Positions 6,019-11,185 of a stretch of DNA of 11,335 nucleotides are shown here, in pieces; the stretch's first letter is position 1, and each line of letters begins with the position of its first letter. The notes beneath the pieces are model-generated. The model had not been told where the DNA came from. It did not search any database and worked only from the letters and a program-made list of their open reading frames with translations. Location of the stretch: positions 1 through 11,335 of the forward strand of contig JACQNX010000013.1 in assembly GCA_016202875.1 (NCBI GenBank). Reading direction: 5' to 3'. Position numbers and translations under genes: made by a program. The DNA comes from Candidatus Aenigmatarchaeota archaeon. GTDB lineage: Archaea > Aenigmatarchaeota > Aenigmatarchaeia > GW2011-AR5.

Positions 6019-6126
6019 TGGACAATTTCACGTTAGCGTCATTCAATCATTGAGAACTCAAAAGCACTTGATGTGTAGACCAGTTCAACTTCGTTTGTTT
6101 GCAATCACGCCTGCATTACGAAAACA

Positions 6127-6167
6127 TTTATATATTGGGCAGGACAACTAAAGATTGCATCAGAGGT
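6127..6167 (+). promoter_or_regulatory. TATA box and ribosome-binding site of the Ig-like membrane protein
   Basis: TTTATATATT (6127-6136) predicts a transcript start near 6157. GAGGT (6163-6167) is six bases before the ATG at 6174. This decides the start: ATG at 6168 abuts the ribosome-binding site, and a longer upstream frame from TTG would begin before the promoter. Confidence 0.65.
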
Positions 6168-6173
6168 ATGTAT

Positions 6174-7586
6174 ATGAAGAGATTGTTACCTGTTATAGTA
6201 ATTATGCTCATTCTGTTTTTTGCCGGAGCAACGCATGCCTTTACACTAAGCTTTCCTGAAAAGACCGTGAATGTCCCTACTGTCGGAGCGAGGGACGTGA
6301 TAATAACGCTTCGCAGTGACACTGCAGAAACAGTTGCTGTTAACCTTATTGACTCCAAGACATGGACCTCGCTGAATGAGAACCTGGTGAGGGTTGTCCC
6401 CGGCGAGACAGAGGATGTTGTACTGACTGTATCGCCTTTCCAGGACACTACAACAGGACTTTACAAAGTCACACTAATTGCAGAATCCCTGGCAACAAAG
6501 CAGAATATCTTAAAGGATATTTTCATTAATGTCTACAAGGGCGAAGTTGTTGACATTGAAAAGATAGTAGTGTCTGGTGACACACGGCCAACAGGCGATG
6601 TCTCTATTACTGTGTTTGTCAAGAACTACAAAAGCGTGCCTGCCAATGAGGTTGTTATCAATGTTGTCGTGTCTTCGCCATCACGAAAAATTTTTGAATT
6701 TACAGAAATTATCGATAACATTAACCCTGACCAAAAAGTCTCGCGAACCCGCCAATTTACACTGGAAAGAGGTGCAGATACCGGAACTTACAGAACAGTT
6801 GCCACACTTCTTACCCGTAATGAGACAAAAGAAGTCACGCAGACATTCACTGTAGCAGCAAAGCCTGTTATAATAACTACAGAAGAAACCACGCCGCTTA
6901 TGTTCGGATTCAGCAAAAAAATAACCATTAGAAATGACGGCAATGCTGAGGCAGACACAGTGACAATAACAAATGCCATTTCTGGCGTGGAAAGCGTGTT
7001 CTATTCAGGCAATCTGCCCACCAGGATCGAAGACGGAACATACATCTGGCTGGTGAGAGGCGTCACGCCTGGCGAGGTCCTTACAATCGGGTACAAAGTT
7101 GACTACACCTCGCTTTTCATGTTCATTCTGGCAATAATAATTTTGGGCTGGATTCTTTTCTTCAAGCTGAGGACGGTGAGGATAAAGAAATACATCATCC
7201 AGAAAAAAGAACTTGAGGAAGGGGAGGAGTTCACTGTGGGCATAGAAGTGAAAAATGCCTCGGGCAGGAAGAAGGACGAGATAACAGTACGGGATTTTAT
7301 CCCGCCTGTGTTTGAGTTCAAGCATGCGCAGACTCCTGAGCCCACGAGAAAGAAAACAGCAGCAGGAACAGAGCTGACATGGAAGCTGAAGGATGTGCAC
7401 CACAGGGAAGAGCGGCTTGTCTCCTATAAGATTGTGCCCCTGTTCGGCGTGCACGGGACAATAAGGCTGCCGCGCGCAAGCGCGACGTTCAAGCAGAACA
7501 AGAGGGAGATGACAAATCATTCAACATATGCTGTCATCGGAATAAGCACAGAAGATGCGGAAGAGTCAAAAAGAAAGACGAAATAG
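6174..7586 (+). CDS. Secreted Ig-like/CARDB-type protein with membrane anchor
   Basis: 470-residue envelope protein. Residues 1-22 are a signal peptide (MKRLLPVIVIMLILFF, probable cut after THA). Residues 23-122, 127-228 and 231-310 are three beta-rich Ig-like modules of the CARDB/NPCBM kind, with phrases typical of such repeats: VVPGETEDVVLTVSPF, GLYKVTLIAES, VSITVFVKNYKSVPANEV, ITIRNDGNAEADTVTI, VTPGEVLTIGYKV. A membrane segment spans 313-331 (SLFMFILAIIILGWILFF), followed by the positive cluster KLRTVRIKKY, which places the C terminus inside. Residues 345-455 form another DUF11-like beta domain on the cytoplasmic side, ending in a charged tail. No cysteine is present. Likely a cell-surface structural or adhesion protein. 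A 37-residue membrane microprotein gene overlaps its last 32 bases. Confidence 0.85.
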   Translation: MKRLLPVIVIMLILFFAGATHAFTLSFPEKTVNVPTVGARDVIITLRSDTAETVAVNLIDSKTWTSLNENLVRVVPGETEDVVLTVSPFQDTTTGLYKVTLIAESLATKQNILKDIFINVYKGEVVDIEKIVVSGDTRPTGDVSITVFVKNYKSVPANEVVINVVVSSPSRKIFEFTEIIDNINPDQKVSRTRQFTLERGADTGTYRTVATLLTRNETKEVTQTFTVAAKPVIITTEETTPLMFGFSKKITIRNDGNAEADTVTITNAISGVESVFYSGNLPTRIEDGTYIWLVRGVTPGEVLTIGYKVDYTSLFMFILAIIILGWILFFKLRTVRIKKYIIQKKELEEGEEFTVGIEVKNASGRKKDEITVRDFIPPVFEFKHAQTPEPTRKKTAAGTELTWKLKDVHHREERLVSYKIVPLFGVHGTIRLPRASATFKQNKREMTNHSTYAVIGISTEDAEESKRKTK

Positions 7587-7668
7587 GGTCTGGCTGATTG
7601 TTGGAATTGTGCTAATAATTCTGATTGCAGCGCTTGTATACTTTTTATCTGCGAACAAGAAAAGGTAA
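7555..7668 (+). CDS. 37-residue single-pass membrane microprotein
   Basis: ORF in another frame overlapping the last 32 bases of the Ig-like membrane protein gene. The N terminus is very basic (MRKSQKERRNR), followed by one hydrophobic segment, residues 12-31 (WLIVGIVLIILIAALVYF), and a basic end ANKKR. The overlap argues for translational coupling and a role tied to the upstream envelope protein, for example as a membrane partner. No strong ribosome-binding site is visible, as expected for a coupled start. The clean basic-hydrophobic-basic design is unlikely to arise by chance just after a gene end, but the protein is unconfirmed. Confidence 0.5.
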   Translation: MRKSQKERRNRVWLIVGIVLIILIAALVYFLSANKKR

Positions 7669-7683
7669 AAGAGGTTGAGCAAT

Positions 7684-7735
7684 TATTATATATACTCTTC
7701 TTGTCCTAAGTTAGTTAGAAAGTATGCATGTAGGT
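7684..7735 (+). promoter_or_regulatory. Promoter and ribosome-binding site of the 36-residue ORF
   Basis: TTATTATATATAC around 7684-7696 is a good TATA element predicting transcription from about 7715. AGGT at 7732-7735 is eight bases upstream of the ATG at 7744. Confidence 0.5.
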
Positions 7736-7743
7736 AATGTGGT

Positions 7744-7854
7744 ATGTCAGAAAAAATAAAGGAGAGGCCTTTCAGCAACCCTGAGCTCGAGGCTCAGTAC
7801 CAGTTAGTTCTCAGCATGATTAGAAAACATAAGATAAATCTGAGCAAGCTATGA
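7744..7854 (+). CDS. 36-residue unknown protein convergent with PIN gene
   Basis: Short ORF with its own TATA box and ribosome-binding site. The protein starts SEKIKERPFSNPELEAQ and continues as an amphipathic helix (YQLVLSMIRKHKI) to the end. It is hydrophilic with no cysteine and no membrane segment, and is not recognised. Its stop region overlaps the stop of the PIN-domain gene on the other strand by six bases. Size, helicity and position next to a ribonuclease-type gene would suit an antitoxin, but antitoxins normally lie upstream on the same strand as the toxin, so that idea is weak. Confidence 0.5.
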   Translation: MSEKIKERPFSNPELEAQYQLVLSMIRKHKINLSKL

Positions 7855-8337
7855 TATCATCTGAATAAGGATTCCGTGCTTGTCCTTTACGTAGGTTCTT
7901 ATTGCGCTATCGTAGAGTCGCTTGTCCGCTGTCATGAATACATTAGCCTTTTCCCTGACAGCCCGCGCCAGTGAAAGAAGCTCCGGTATATGCGGTTTGT
8001 AATCGGCTTGATGGAATTCGAGAGCCTTCTCCGCGTCTTTTTCATTTATCTGCAAAATAGCTATCTTCTGCTCTGTTATGAGTTTTCCAAGCAGGATAAA
8101 TATCGCGTTTCTTACCTGCGCGTCCTTGACAGAGCATATCTTCTTTGCAACTTCGCCAAGCGTTACGACAGTTATCGCACCGCGATATAGCCTGCCGTAA
8201 TTTTCCAGATAGTCCTTGCATTTGATTCTCAGGCTCTCGTTATCCGGAACAAGAATGTTGATGAGGACATCGGAATCGGCGATATGATATAAGCGATTGT
8301 CGGGCTTCTTTTTATGGTGTTTCTTTTTTTTGCTCAT
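7849..8337 (-). CDS. PIN-domain ribonuclease-like protein
   Basis: 162-residue protein with a PIN nuclease fold. After a lysine/histidine-rich N terminus (SKKKKHHKKK) comes the first strand HIADSDVLINILV with Asp21 and Asp23. The second acidic site is in VVTLGEVAKK (Glu62), the third in IPELLSLARAV (Glu119, usually Asp), and ANVFMTADKRLYD gives Asp138 and Asp143. These are the metal-binding acids of PIN enzymes, which cut single-stranded RNA. No VapB-like antitoxin gene precedes it, so it may be a solitary VapC relative or a housekeeping RNA-processing enzyme. ATG at 8337 is chosen; an upstream in-frame ATG at 8349 adds four residues. It lies downstream of the tRNA-Tyr gene on the same strand and may be read through from it. 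Confidence 0.85.
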   Translation of the reverse strand: MSKKKKHHKKKPDNRLYHIADSDVLINILVPDNESLRIKCKDYLENYGRLYRGAITVVTLGEVAKKICSVKDAQVRNAIFILLGKLITEQKIAILQINEKDAEKALEFHQADYKPHIPELLSLARAVREKANVFMTADKRLYDSAIRTYVKDKHGILIQMIS

Positions 8338-8374
8338 AGTTATGCACATTTATTGAAGATTGTAGGGTCCTAAT

Positions 8375-8414
8375 AGTTCCCCTCCCTATCGGCTTTTTTT
8401 ATAGTAGGGGAACT
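8375..8414. other. Strong inverted repeat between tRNA-Tyr and PIN gene
   Basis: AGTTCCCCT (8375-8383) pairs perfectly with AGGGGAACT (8406-8414), and inside it CTAT (8386-8389) pairs with ATAG (8401-8404), leaving an 11-nt loop with seven T on the plus strand (seven A on the minus). It starts 17 nt past the tRNA 3' end and ends 38 nt before the PIN start. It could be a processing or termination hairpin for the tRNA transcript, or a control element for the PIN gene. Confidence 0.55.
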
Positions 8415-8444
8415 GCACCCTTATTCCGAGTCCCGCGTGCCGGA

Positions 8445-8569
8445 TTTTCAGCACAGAGAGGGACGTATCCCTCCTTATTATCCTGCCCTCCCTCTTTCTC
8501 GTAAGCTTTGTCTGCGATATTACTAAGGGAAGAGTAGGGCGGTAGAGAAACCGTAGGTTTCTCTGCGCA
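8445..8569 (-). other. tRNA-Tyr intron 3, T loop (59/60), 125 nt
   Basis: Textbook BHB: outer helix is the T stem GCCGG/CCGGC, central helix exon TTCA with intron TGAA, both bulges read AAT, and the inner helix is GCGCAGAG/CTCTGTGC (eight pairs, one G-U). The body holds further hairpins (AGAGAAACC-TAC-GGTTTCTCT; GAGGGA-TACG-TCCCTC). No ORF or C/D-box pair was seen inside. Confidence 0.9.
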
Positions 8570-8591
8570 TTTGAACCGGCAACCTCTCCGT

Positions 8592-8637
8592 TTCTGCTAA
8601 AAAGCGCTTGCTCTTGTCCAGTGCCATGGGCACTAGG
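8592..8637 (-). other. tRNA-Tyr intron 2, anticodon loop (37/38), 46 nt
   Basis: Exon CTGT (32-35) pairs with intron GCAG (one G-U), with bulges AGC and AAA and the anticodon stem as outer helix. The inner side is a local hairpin AGTGCC-CAT-GGCACT rather than a continuous helix, i.e. a relaxed form. The position is the canonical archaeal one. Confidence 0.88.
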
Positions 8638-8654
8638 CTACAGCGGAGCGCTCT

Positions 8655-8699
8655 TGAACGGCGCGGTGCAAGACGTATTTTGTACGTCATACGCCTGCT
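8655..8699 (-). other. tRNA-Tyr intron 1, D loop (20/21), 45 nt
   Basis: Pairing of exon AACG with intron CGTT directly stacked on the D stem GCTC/GAGC, flanked by three-base bulges GTA and CAA, gives a BHB-type splice motif; cutting after the second bulge base restores the D loop. The intron carries the hairpin GACGTA-CAAAA-TACGTC. The inner helix next to the bulge is short and interrupted. Confidence 0.82.
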
Positions 8700-8743
8700 A
8701 CCGTTGAGCTAACGCGGGTTTAACATTAGATTTCTGGCAAAGG

Positions 8744-8753
8744 ATTTATAAAT
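8744..8753 (-). promoter_or_regulatory. TATA box of tRNA-Tyr
   Basis: ATTTATAAAT is centred about 30 bases upstream of the first tRNA base, predicting a leader of only a few nucleotides. It lies in the 47-bp gap after the upstream microprotein gene, so the tRNA has its own promoter. Confidence 0.65.
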
Positions 8754-8765
8754 AGGAATTTTGTT

Positions 8766-8882
8766 TTATGGCGGTTTTGCCAGGCCAAAAATTAACAGAA
8801 GAAACACGAGAAAAAGCGCTACTGCTGCTATAAAAATTATTGCATCGACCTCTCCGCTGCGGCCATGCTTAAGGACTGACAT
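8766..8882 (-). CDS. 38-residue single-pass membrane microprotein
   Basis: Short ORF starting MSVLKHGRSGEVDAI and continuing into one strongly hydrophobic segment (IIFIAAVALFLVFLLLIFG, residues 15-33), ending LAKPP. A TATA-like element (8905-8918) is centred about 30 bases before the ATG at 8882, predicting a nearly leaderless message, which supports it as a real gene. The protein would sit in the membrane with its polar N terminus on one side and almost nothing on the other. It resembles no family I can name; candidates are a small membrane regulator or a subunit of a larger complex. It lies between the TraB/TIKI-like gene and tRNA-Tyr, all on the minus strand. Confidence 0.5.
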   Translation of the reverse strand: MSVLKHGRSGEVDAIIFIAAVALFLVFLLLIFGLAKPP

Positions 8883-8957
8883 AAGAAGTTATTCGCAGGG
8901 GCTGCTAATAAATATTTGAGCCAACTTTATTTTTTAATTCAGCACCAATTTTGGCTT

Positions 8958-9668
8958 TTAGTCTCTTTGCTTAATCACGATGTACCCGACATTCTCGTCT
9001 CTAAGAATAGAGTGTATCAAGGACTTAGGACGCACATGGTAATTGCCTAATACTGCTACAACAGACTTTTCTGTTATTTTGGCATATTTGACAATAACAT
9101 CTCCCATTCTTGTCTCCCTTTTTTTGTATACTTTCGGAGCATTGAAATAGACATCTGGAACTTTGAAAAAATCTCCCCAATACAACATTTCTGAATATGA
9201 AAGATCGCAGCCCACGAAAGACTTTAAAAAGTTATACCCTATATCGATGTGCATTTGAATGCTGGGCTCAAAATCCATACAAAAATAATCAATTTCACAG
9301 GGATGCAATTTAATACTGATATTTGCTTCTTTAGACCATCTTGTCAAGTGGCCTAGATAGTCCCCATGCTGCATTGGCAACTTTTCAAATTCTTTTATAA
9401 GGAATTCCTGAATTTCCGGACTCTGTTGATATTCTGGGTTCTCCTTCAATTCTCTTTTTTTGGGATCAAAAATATAATTCCTCAGGAATTCGTGCAAAAG
9501 ATAGTCAGGTTCTATTGAAGAAACTACACTAATTTGCTCCTCTGTTGTATCTATAGAGCCATGCGATTCGCCTAAAATAAGAACTGATGGGTTTTCTCCG
9601 AAACGTTTGGGTTTATAACCTCTTTCTATAGCAAACTCCTGGACTTTTCTTTCCAGCACATTGGCCAT
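8958..9668 (-). CDS. TraB/TIKI-superfamily (EreA/ChaN-like) protein
   Basis: 236-residue soluble protein with the scattered motifs of the TIKI/TraB/EreA superfamily of putative metal-dependent hydrolases. Residues 28-36 SVLILGESH give the first G-E-x-H motif (Glu34, His36), DYLLHEF holds Glu60, ETRMGDVIVKYAK has the Arg187-Met188 pair, and SVVAVLGNYHV has the second G-x-x-H (His211). The middle is variable and includes four cysteines or histidines in HPCEIDYFC without a clear metal pattern. The superfamily includes proteases acting on peptides and esterases acting on macrolides, so the substrate cannot be assigned. No signal peptide is present. ATG at 9668 follows the zinc-ribbon stop by four bases; it is the last gene of a three-gene operon. 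Confidence 0.7.
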   Translation of the reverse strand: MANVLERKVQEFAIERGYKPKRFGENPSVLILGESHGSIDTTEEQISVVSSIEPDYLLHEFLRNYIFDPKKRELKENPEYQQSPEIQEFLIKEFEKLPMQHGDYLGHLTRWSKEANISIKLHPCEIDYFCMDFEPSIQMHIDIGYNFLKSFVGCDLSYSEMLYWGDFFKVPDVYFNAPKVYKKRETRMGDVIVKYAKITEKSVVAVLGNYHVRPKSLIHSILRDENVGYIVIKQRD

Positions 9669-9672
9669 AATA

Positions 9673-9876
9673 TCAACCCAGCTTCTTCACGCTAGGCGAG
9701 GCGCAGACAGGGCACTTAAGAGAAGAATAAAGCCAGTTATAGTTGCAGTCGCCGCAGGAGAACTTCTTGGCAGGATTCTTGGCATATTTCAGAGGGCGTT
9801 TCGCAGCTTCCTCCAGCTTCTCTATGTCATCATGGCTAAGCCAGCCGCGCACAGTTCTAAAGCTGAGTTTTTTCAT
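9673..9876 (-). CDS. Zinc-ribbon protein
   Basis: 67-residue protein with a helical, basic N-terminal half (KKLSFRTVRGWLSHDDIEKL, then EEAAKRPLKYAKNPAKK) and a C-terminal zinc ribbon: CGDCNYNW (Cys41, Cys44) and CPVC (Cys55, Cys58), 10 residues between pairs. Such proteins commonly bind nucleic acid or act as adaptors; no specific target can be read. The ATG at 9876 is chosen because GGGGTG is six bases upstream; an in-frame GTG at 9885 is part of that ribosome-binding site. It follows the unknown gene by 24 bases and precedes the TraB/TIKI-like gene by four, so the three are almost certainly one operon. Confidence 0.8.
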   Translation of the reverse strand: MKKLSFRTVRGWLSHDDIEKLEEAAKRPLKYAKNPAKKFSCGDCNYNWLYSSLKCPVCASPSVKKLG

Positions 9877-9900
9877 TTTCCGCACCCCATTTACAACTTA

Positions 9901-10257
9901 TTATTGTATTTTGAATCTTCCTAGTTCTTTCCTGTTCGCCTCATGAACATTAACAGCAAGACAAAGTCCCGGCAGACCCCTTGCTTTCAGATAAGCGGTG
10001 AAACTGTCGCTGCCTCGCGAGTAAACAAGCAACTCTTGGTCCTGCTCGCCGGCTACTTCAAAAAAATACTGATCGCATGGCTCTTGGTCGGCAGATCCTT
10101 CCAGAGGCGCAAAATCATAACGCACTAGCTCGGCGTATACCGTCTGGGCAACTTCACCGGGACGCGGCTCGTACAATTCTGTAGGGTTATGGGATGGGAA
10201 AACCTCAACAGGGCTCGTTTTTATAAAGTCAATGCGATATGTTTTTCCAATATCCAT
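9901..10257 (-). CDS. Unknown soluble protein, first gene of operon
   Basis: 118-residue protein, not recognised. It begins DIGKTYRIDFIKTSPVEVFP, runs through an acidic stretch (APLEGSADQEPCDQYFFEVAG) and ends with NVHEANRKELGRFKIQ. Beta strands dominate, with a single helix near SFTAYLKARG. The ATG at 10257 is preceded by GGTGAT, an exact complement to the archaeal 16S tail, with three bases spacing, so it is preferred. A GTG at 10305 in the same frame would add 16 residues and lies about 26 nt from a TATA-like element at 10325-10337, so a leaderless longer form is a real alternative. It heads an operon with a zinc ribbon and a TraB/TIKI-like protein. Confidence 0.75.
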   Translation of the reverse strand: MDIGKTYRIDFIKTSPVEVFPSHNPTELYEPRPGEVAQTVYAELVRYDFAPLEGSADQEPCDQYFFEVAGEQDQELLVYSRGSDSFTAYLKARGLPGLCLAVNVHEANRKELGRFKIQ

Positions 10258-10324
10258 GATATCACCAAATTTGGCACTACTGAATGAAGCCTTGATTTTT
10301 GCCACACCCCATTACAATGTAATT

Positions 10325-10354
10325 ACTATTTAATAGTTACAAAGGCTTAAAAAG
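10325..10354. promoter_or_regulatory. Back-to-back promoters of operon and metallopeptidase
   Basis: ACTATTTAATAGT (10325-10337, palindromic around its central base) contains the minus-strand TATA, 26 nt before GTG 10305. GCTTAAAAAG (10345-10354) is a plus-strand TATA centred 27 nt before ATG 10377. The two elements are only about 19 bp apart, so the two transcription complexes may compete. Confidence 0.5.
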
Positions 10355-10376
10355 GTTGCGGTGTGACATAATCTTT

Positions 10377-10799
10377 ATGCAGTTAAAAAGATATTTCGGT
10401 TATAGTGCTCTATTGTCCACATGCCTGGCGCTAAGCTACATACCATTTCTTAAAACGCTGAACAGCATAGACTTACCAAGATCGCAGACAATCTATTCCC
10501 AGTGCCAGCTAGATGAGATGCTAGCGAGAAAGGTAAAAAAGCATGGGATGGGAGATAAAAAAATAACGGCTATTCTGGGGGATGGGTTGTTAATTTCCGA
10601 TACATTTTGTACTAAAAATCCCGACGATTCATATGTAATATTTATTTCGCCGCCAACAGATAATGGCAGGGCACTTGAGCACGAATTAGCGCACATAAGA
10701 CTAGGACATGTCGAGAAAAAAACTGGCCTATTTGATTATTTGCTATTTCAAGAACCTGCTGCAATGATGGAAGCTTATCTCCACGCAAATAACCCTTAA
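10377..10799 (+). CDS. Membrane-anchored HExxH metallopeptidase-like protein
   Basis: 140-residue protein. An N-terminal hydrophobic segment (YFGYSALLSTCLALSYIPF, about residues 6-25) with basic residues before it acts as signal anchor, placing the rest outside. Residues 100-109 LEHELAHIRL contain the zinc motif HExxH (His102, Glu103, His106), and the following FQEPAAMMEAYLHA offers Glu126 or Glu132 as third ligand, as in gluzincins. The segment around DNGRALEHELAH resembles small M48/ImmA-like peptidases but the domain is much shorter than M48. Substrate unknown. The ATG at 10377 is about 27 nt from a TATA box and leaderless; a TTG at 10356 would overlap that box and is rejected. The stop codon overlaps the TATA element of the 5S gene. 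Confidence 0.75.
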   Translation: MQLKRYFGYSALLSTCLALSYIPFLKTLNSIDLPRSQTIYSQCQLDEMLARKVKKHGMGDKKITAILGDGLLISDTFCTKNPDDSYVIFISPPTDNGRALEHELAHIRLGHVEKKTGLFDYLLFQEPAAMMEAYLHANNP

Positions 10800-10803
10800 A
10801 TCC
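10795..10803 (+). promoter_or_regulatory. TATA box of 5S rRNA overlapping a stop codon
   Basis: CTTAAATCC is centred about 26 nt upstream of the first paired base of 5S rRNA and includes the TAA stop of the metallopeptidase gene, so the 5S gene has its own promoter. Confidence 0.6.
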
Positions 10804-10824
10804 CTTTCCTTCCAAATAATATGC

Positions 10825-10943
10825 GGTTGGCGACCAGAGCGGAGGGGGCATACCCGATCCCGTCCCGATCTCGGAAGTCAAGCCCTCCAGCGATGTGCTA
10901 AGTACTTGTCCATGCGGCCGGGAACAGCACGACGTTGCTGACC
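10825..10943 (+). rRNA. 5S ribosomal RNA
   Basis: About 119 nt. The ends form helix I: GGTTGGCGAC (10825-10834) pairs with GTTGCTGACC (10934-10943) with G-U pairs. The conserved interior CCCGATCCCGTCCCGATC and CGGAAGTCAAGCCC are the loop B/helix III signature of 5S, and AGTACTTG with GCCGGGAACAGC covers loops E and D. No 16S or 23S sequence lies nearby, so it is a free-standing gene. TTTTT (10946-10950) follows as terminator. Exact ends are uncertain by a few bases. Confidence 0.95.
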
Positions 10944-10944
10944 A

Positions 10945-10956
10945 CTTTTTATTATT
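10945..10956 (+). terminator. T-rich terminator of 5S rRNA
   Basis: ACTTTTTATTAT immediately follows the 5S 3' end, a typical archaeal oligo-T termination signal. The remaining bases to 11003 hold nothing else supportable. Confidence 0.45.
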
Positions 10957-11003
10957 TTACCAAAGCTCCAATTCTTCAAAACCTTTAAAATGCTTGACTT
11001 ACA

Positions 11004-11013
11004 CTTAATGAAT
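11004..11013 (+). promoter_or_regulatory. Weak TATA element for tRNA-Asp
   Basis: CTTAATGAAT is centred about 25 nt upstream of the first tRNA base at 11033, where an archaeal TATA box should be. The match is weak. GGAATAAAC at 11023-11031 would instead suit a start near 11053 and is the rival. Confidence 0.35.
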
Positions 11014-11037
11014 AATTGCCTTGGAATAAACTGCCTC

Positions 11038-11057
11038 AGCCTATAAACGGCGGCAAA
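11038..11057 (+). other. tRNA-Asp intron 1, acceptor stem (5/6), 20 nt
   Basis: Leader-plus-exon TGCC (11032-11035) pairs with intron GGCA, bulges are TCA and AAG, and the inner helix is GCC/GGC around the loop TATAAAC. Cutting after the second base of each bulge joins GCCTC to GG, which exactly complements the 3' acceptor strand CCGAGGC. Only two outer pairs (leader CA with GT after the bulge... read as C-G and A-T) are available. Confidence 0.78.
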
Positions 11058-11090
11058 GGTGGTGTAGTGGCCTAGCATGTAGCCCTGTCA

Positions 11091-11146
11091 GAGCTTTTCT
11101 TTCTCCAAAGAAAACCTCGGAAAAGAAATGGAAAGAAACTGCGGAT
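11091..11146 (+). other. tRNA-Asp intron 2, anticodon loop (37/38), 56 nt
   Basis: Exon CTGT pairs with intron GCGG (two G-U pairs), bulges CAG and ATC, outer helix is the anticodon stem, and the inner helix is AG/CT followed by TTTCTTTC/GAAAGAAA. The intron is purine/pyrimidine-biased and can alternatively fold as TTTTCTTT-CTCC-AAAGAAAA. Confidence 0.88.
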
Positions 11147-11154
11147 CGGCTACG

Positions 11155-11185
11155 AATTATTGTCTTGCTGGACAATAGTTAGCAA
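11155..11185 (+). other. tRNA-Asp intron 3, variable loop, 31 nt
   Basis: Exon GCTA pairs perfectly with intron TAGC, bulges are CGA and AAA, and the inner helix ATTATTGTC/GACAATAGT has nine pairs (one G-U) with a TTGCTG loop. Excision leaves the four-base variable loop CGAC expected of archaeal tRNA-Asp. The outer helix is weak, one G-C pair. Confidence 0.85.

Larger units (their letters stand above)
8431..8718 (-). tRNA. tRNA-Tyr (anticodon GTA) with three introns
   Basis: Four exons (8718-8700, 8654-8638, 8591-8570, 8444-8431) join to a 72-nt tRNA with no mismatch. Acceptor CCCGCGT/ACGCGGG, 7 of 7 pairs; D stem GCTC/GAGC; D loop AACGGTA with the GG pair; anticodon stem CTCCG/CGGAG with loop CTGTAGA (anticodon GTA); variable AGGTT; T arm GCCGG, TTCAAAT, CCGGC; discriminator A. 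C1-G72 and A73 are the archaeal tyrosine identity marks, and A15-T48 forms the Levitt pair. CCA is not encoded. Introns sit at 20/21 (45 nt), 37/38 (46 nt) and 59/60 (125 nt). A TATA box, ATTTATAAAT, lies at 8744-8753. Only the 37/38 site is the common archaeal one. Confidence 0.93.

Noticed and set aside
5992..6120. Minus-strand stretch reading EVELVYTSSAFEFSMIE before a stop
   Set aside because: It looks coding-like but lacks a start, is under 25 residues, and matches no family I can name; possibly another gene fragment.
6099..6173. TTG at 6099 as start of the Ig-like protein
   Set aside because: It lies upstream of the TATA box, and the signal peptide and ribosome-binding site fit ATG 6174.
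7849..8337. Classical VapBC toxin-antitoxin pair
   Set aside because: The PIN gene has no small DNA-binding antitoxin gene upstream on its strand; a tRNA lies there instead.
8445..8569. C/D-box guide RNA within the large tRNA-Tyr intron
   Set aside because: A CTGA near the 3' end resembles box D, but no box C or internal box pair is present.
11053..11059. tRNA-Asp starting with GCAAAGG and no acceptor intron
   Set aside because: It leaves three central mismatches with CCGAGGC, whereas the intron model gives seven pairs plus a BHB motif. A TATA-like GGAATAAAC at the right distance keeps it as the main rival.
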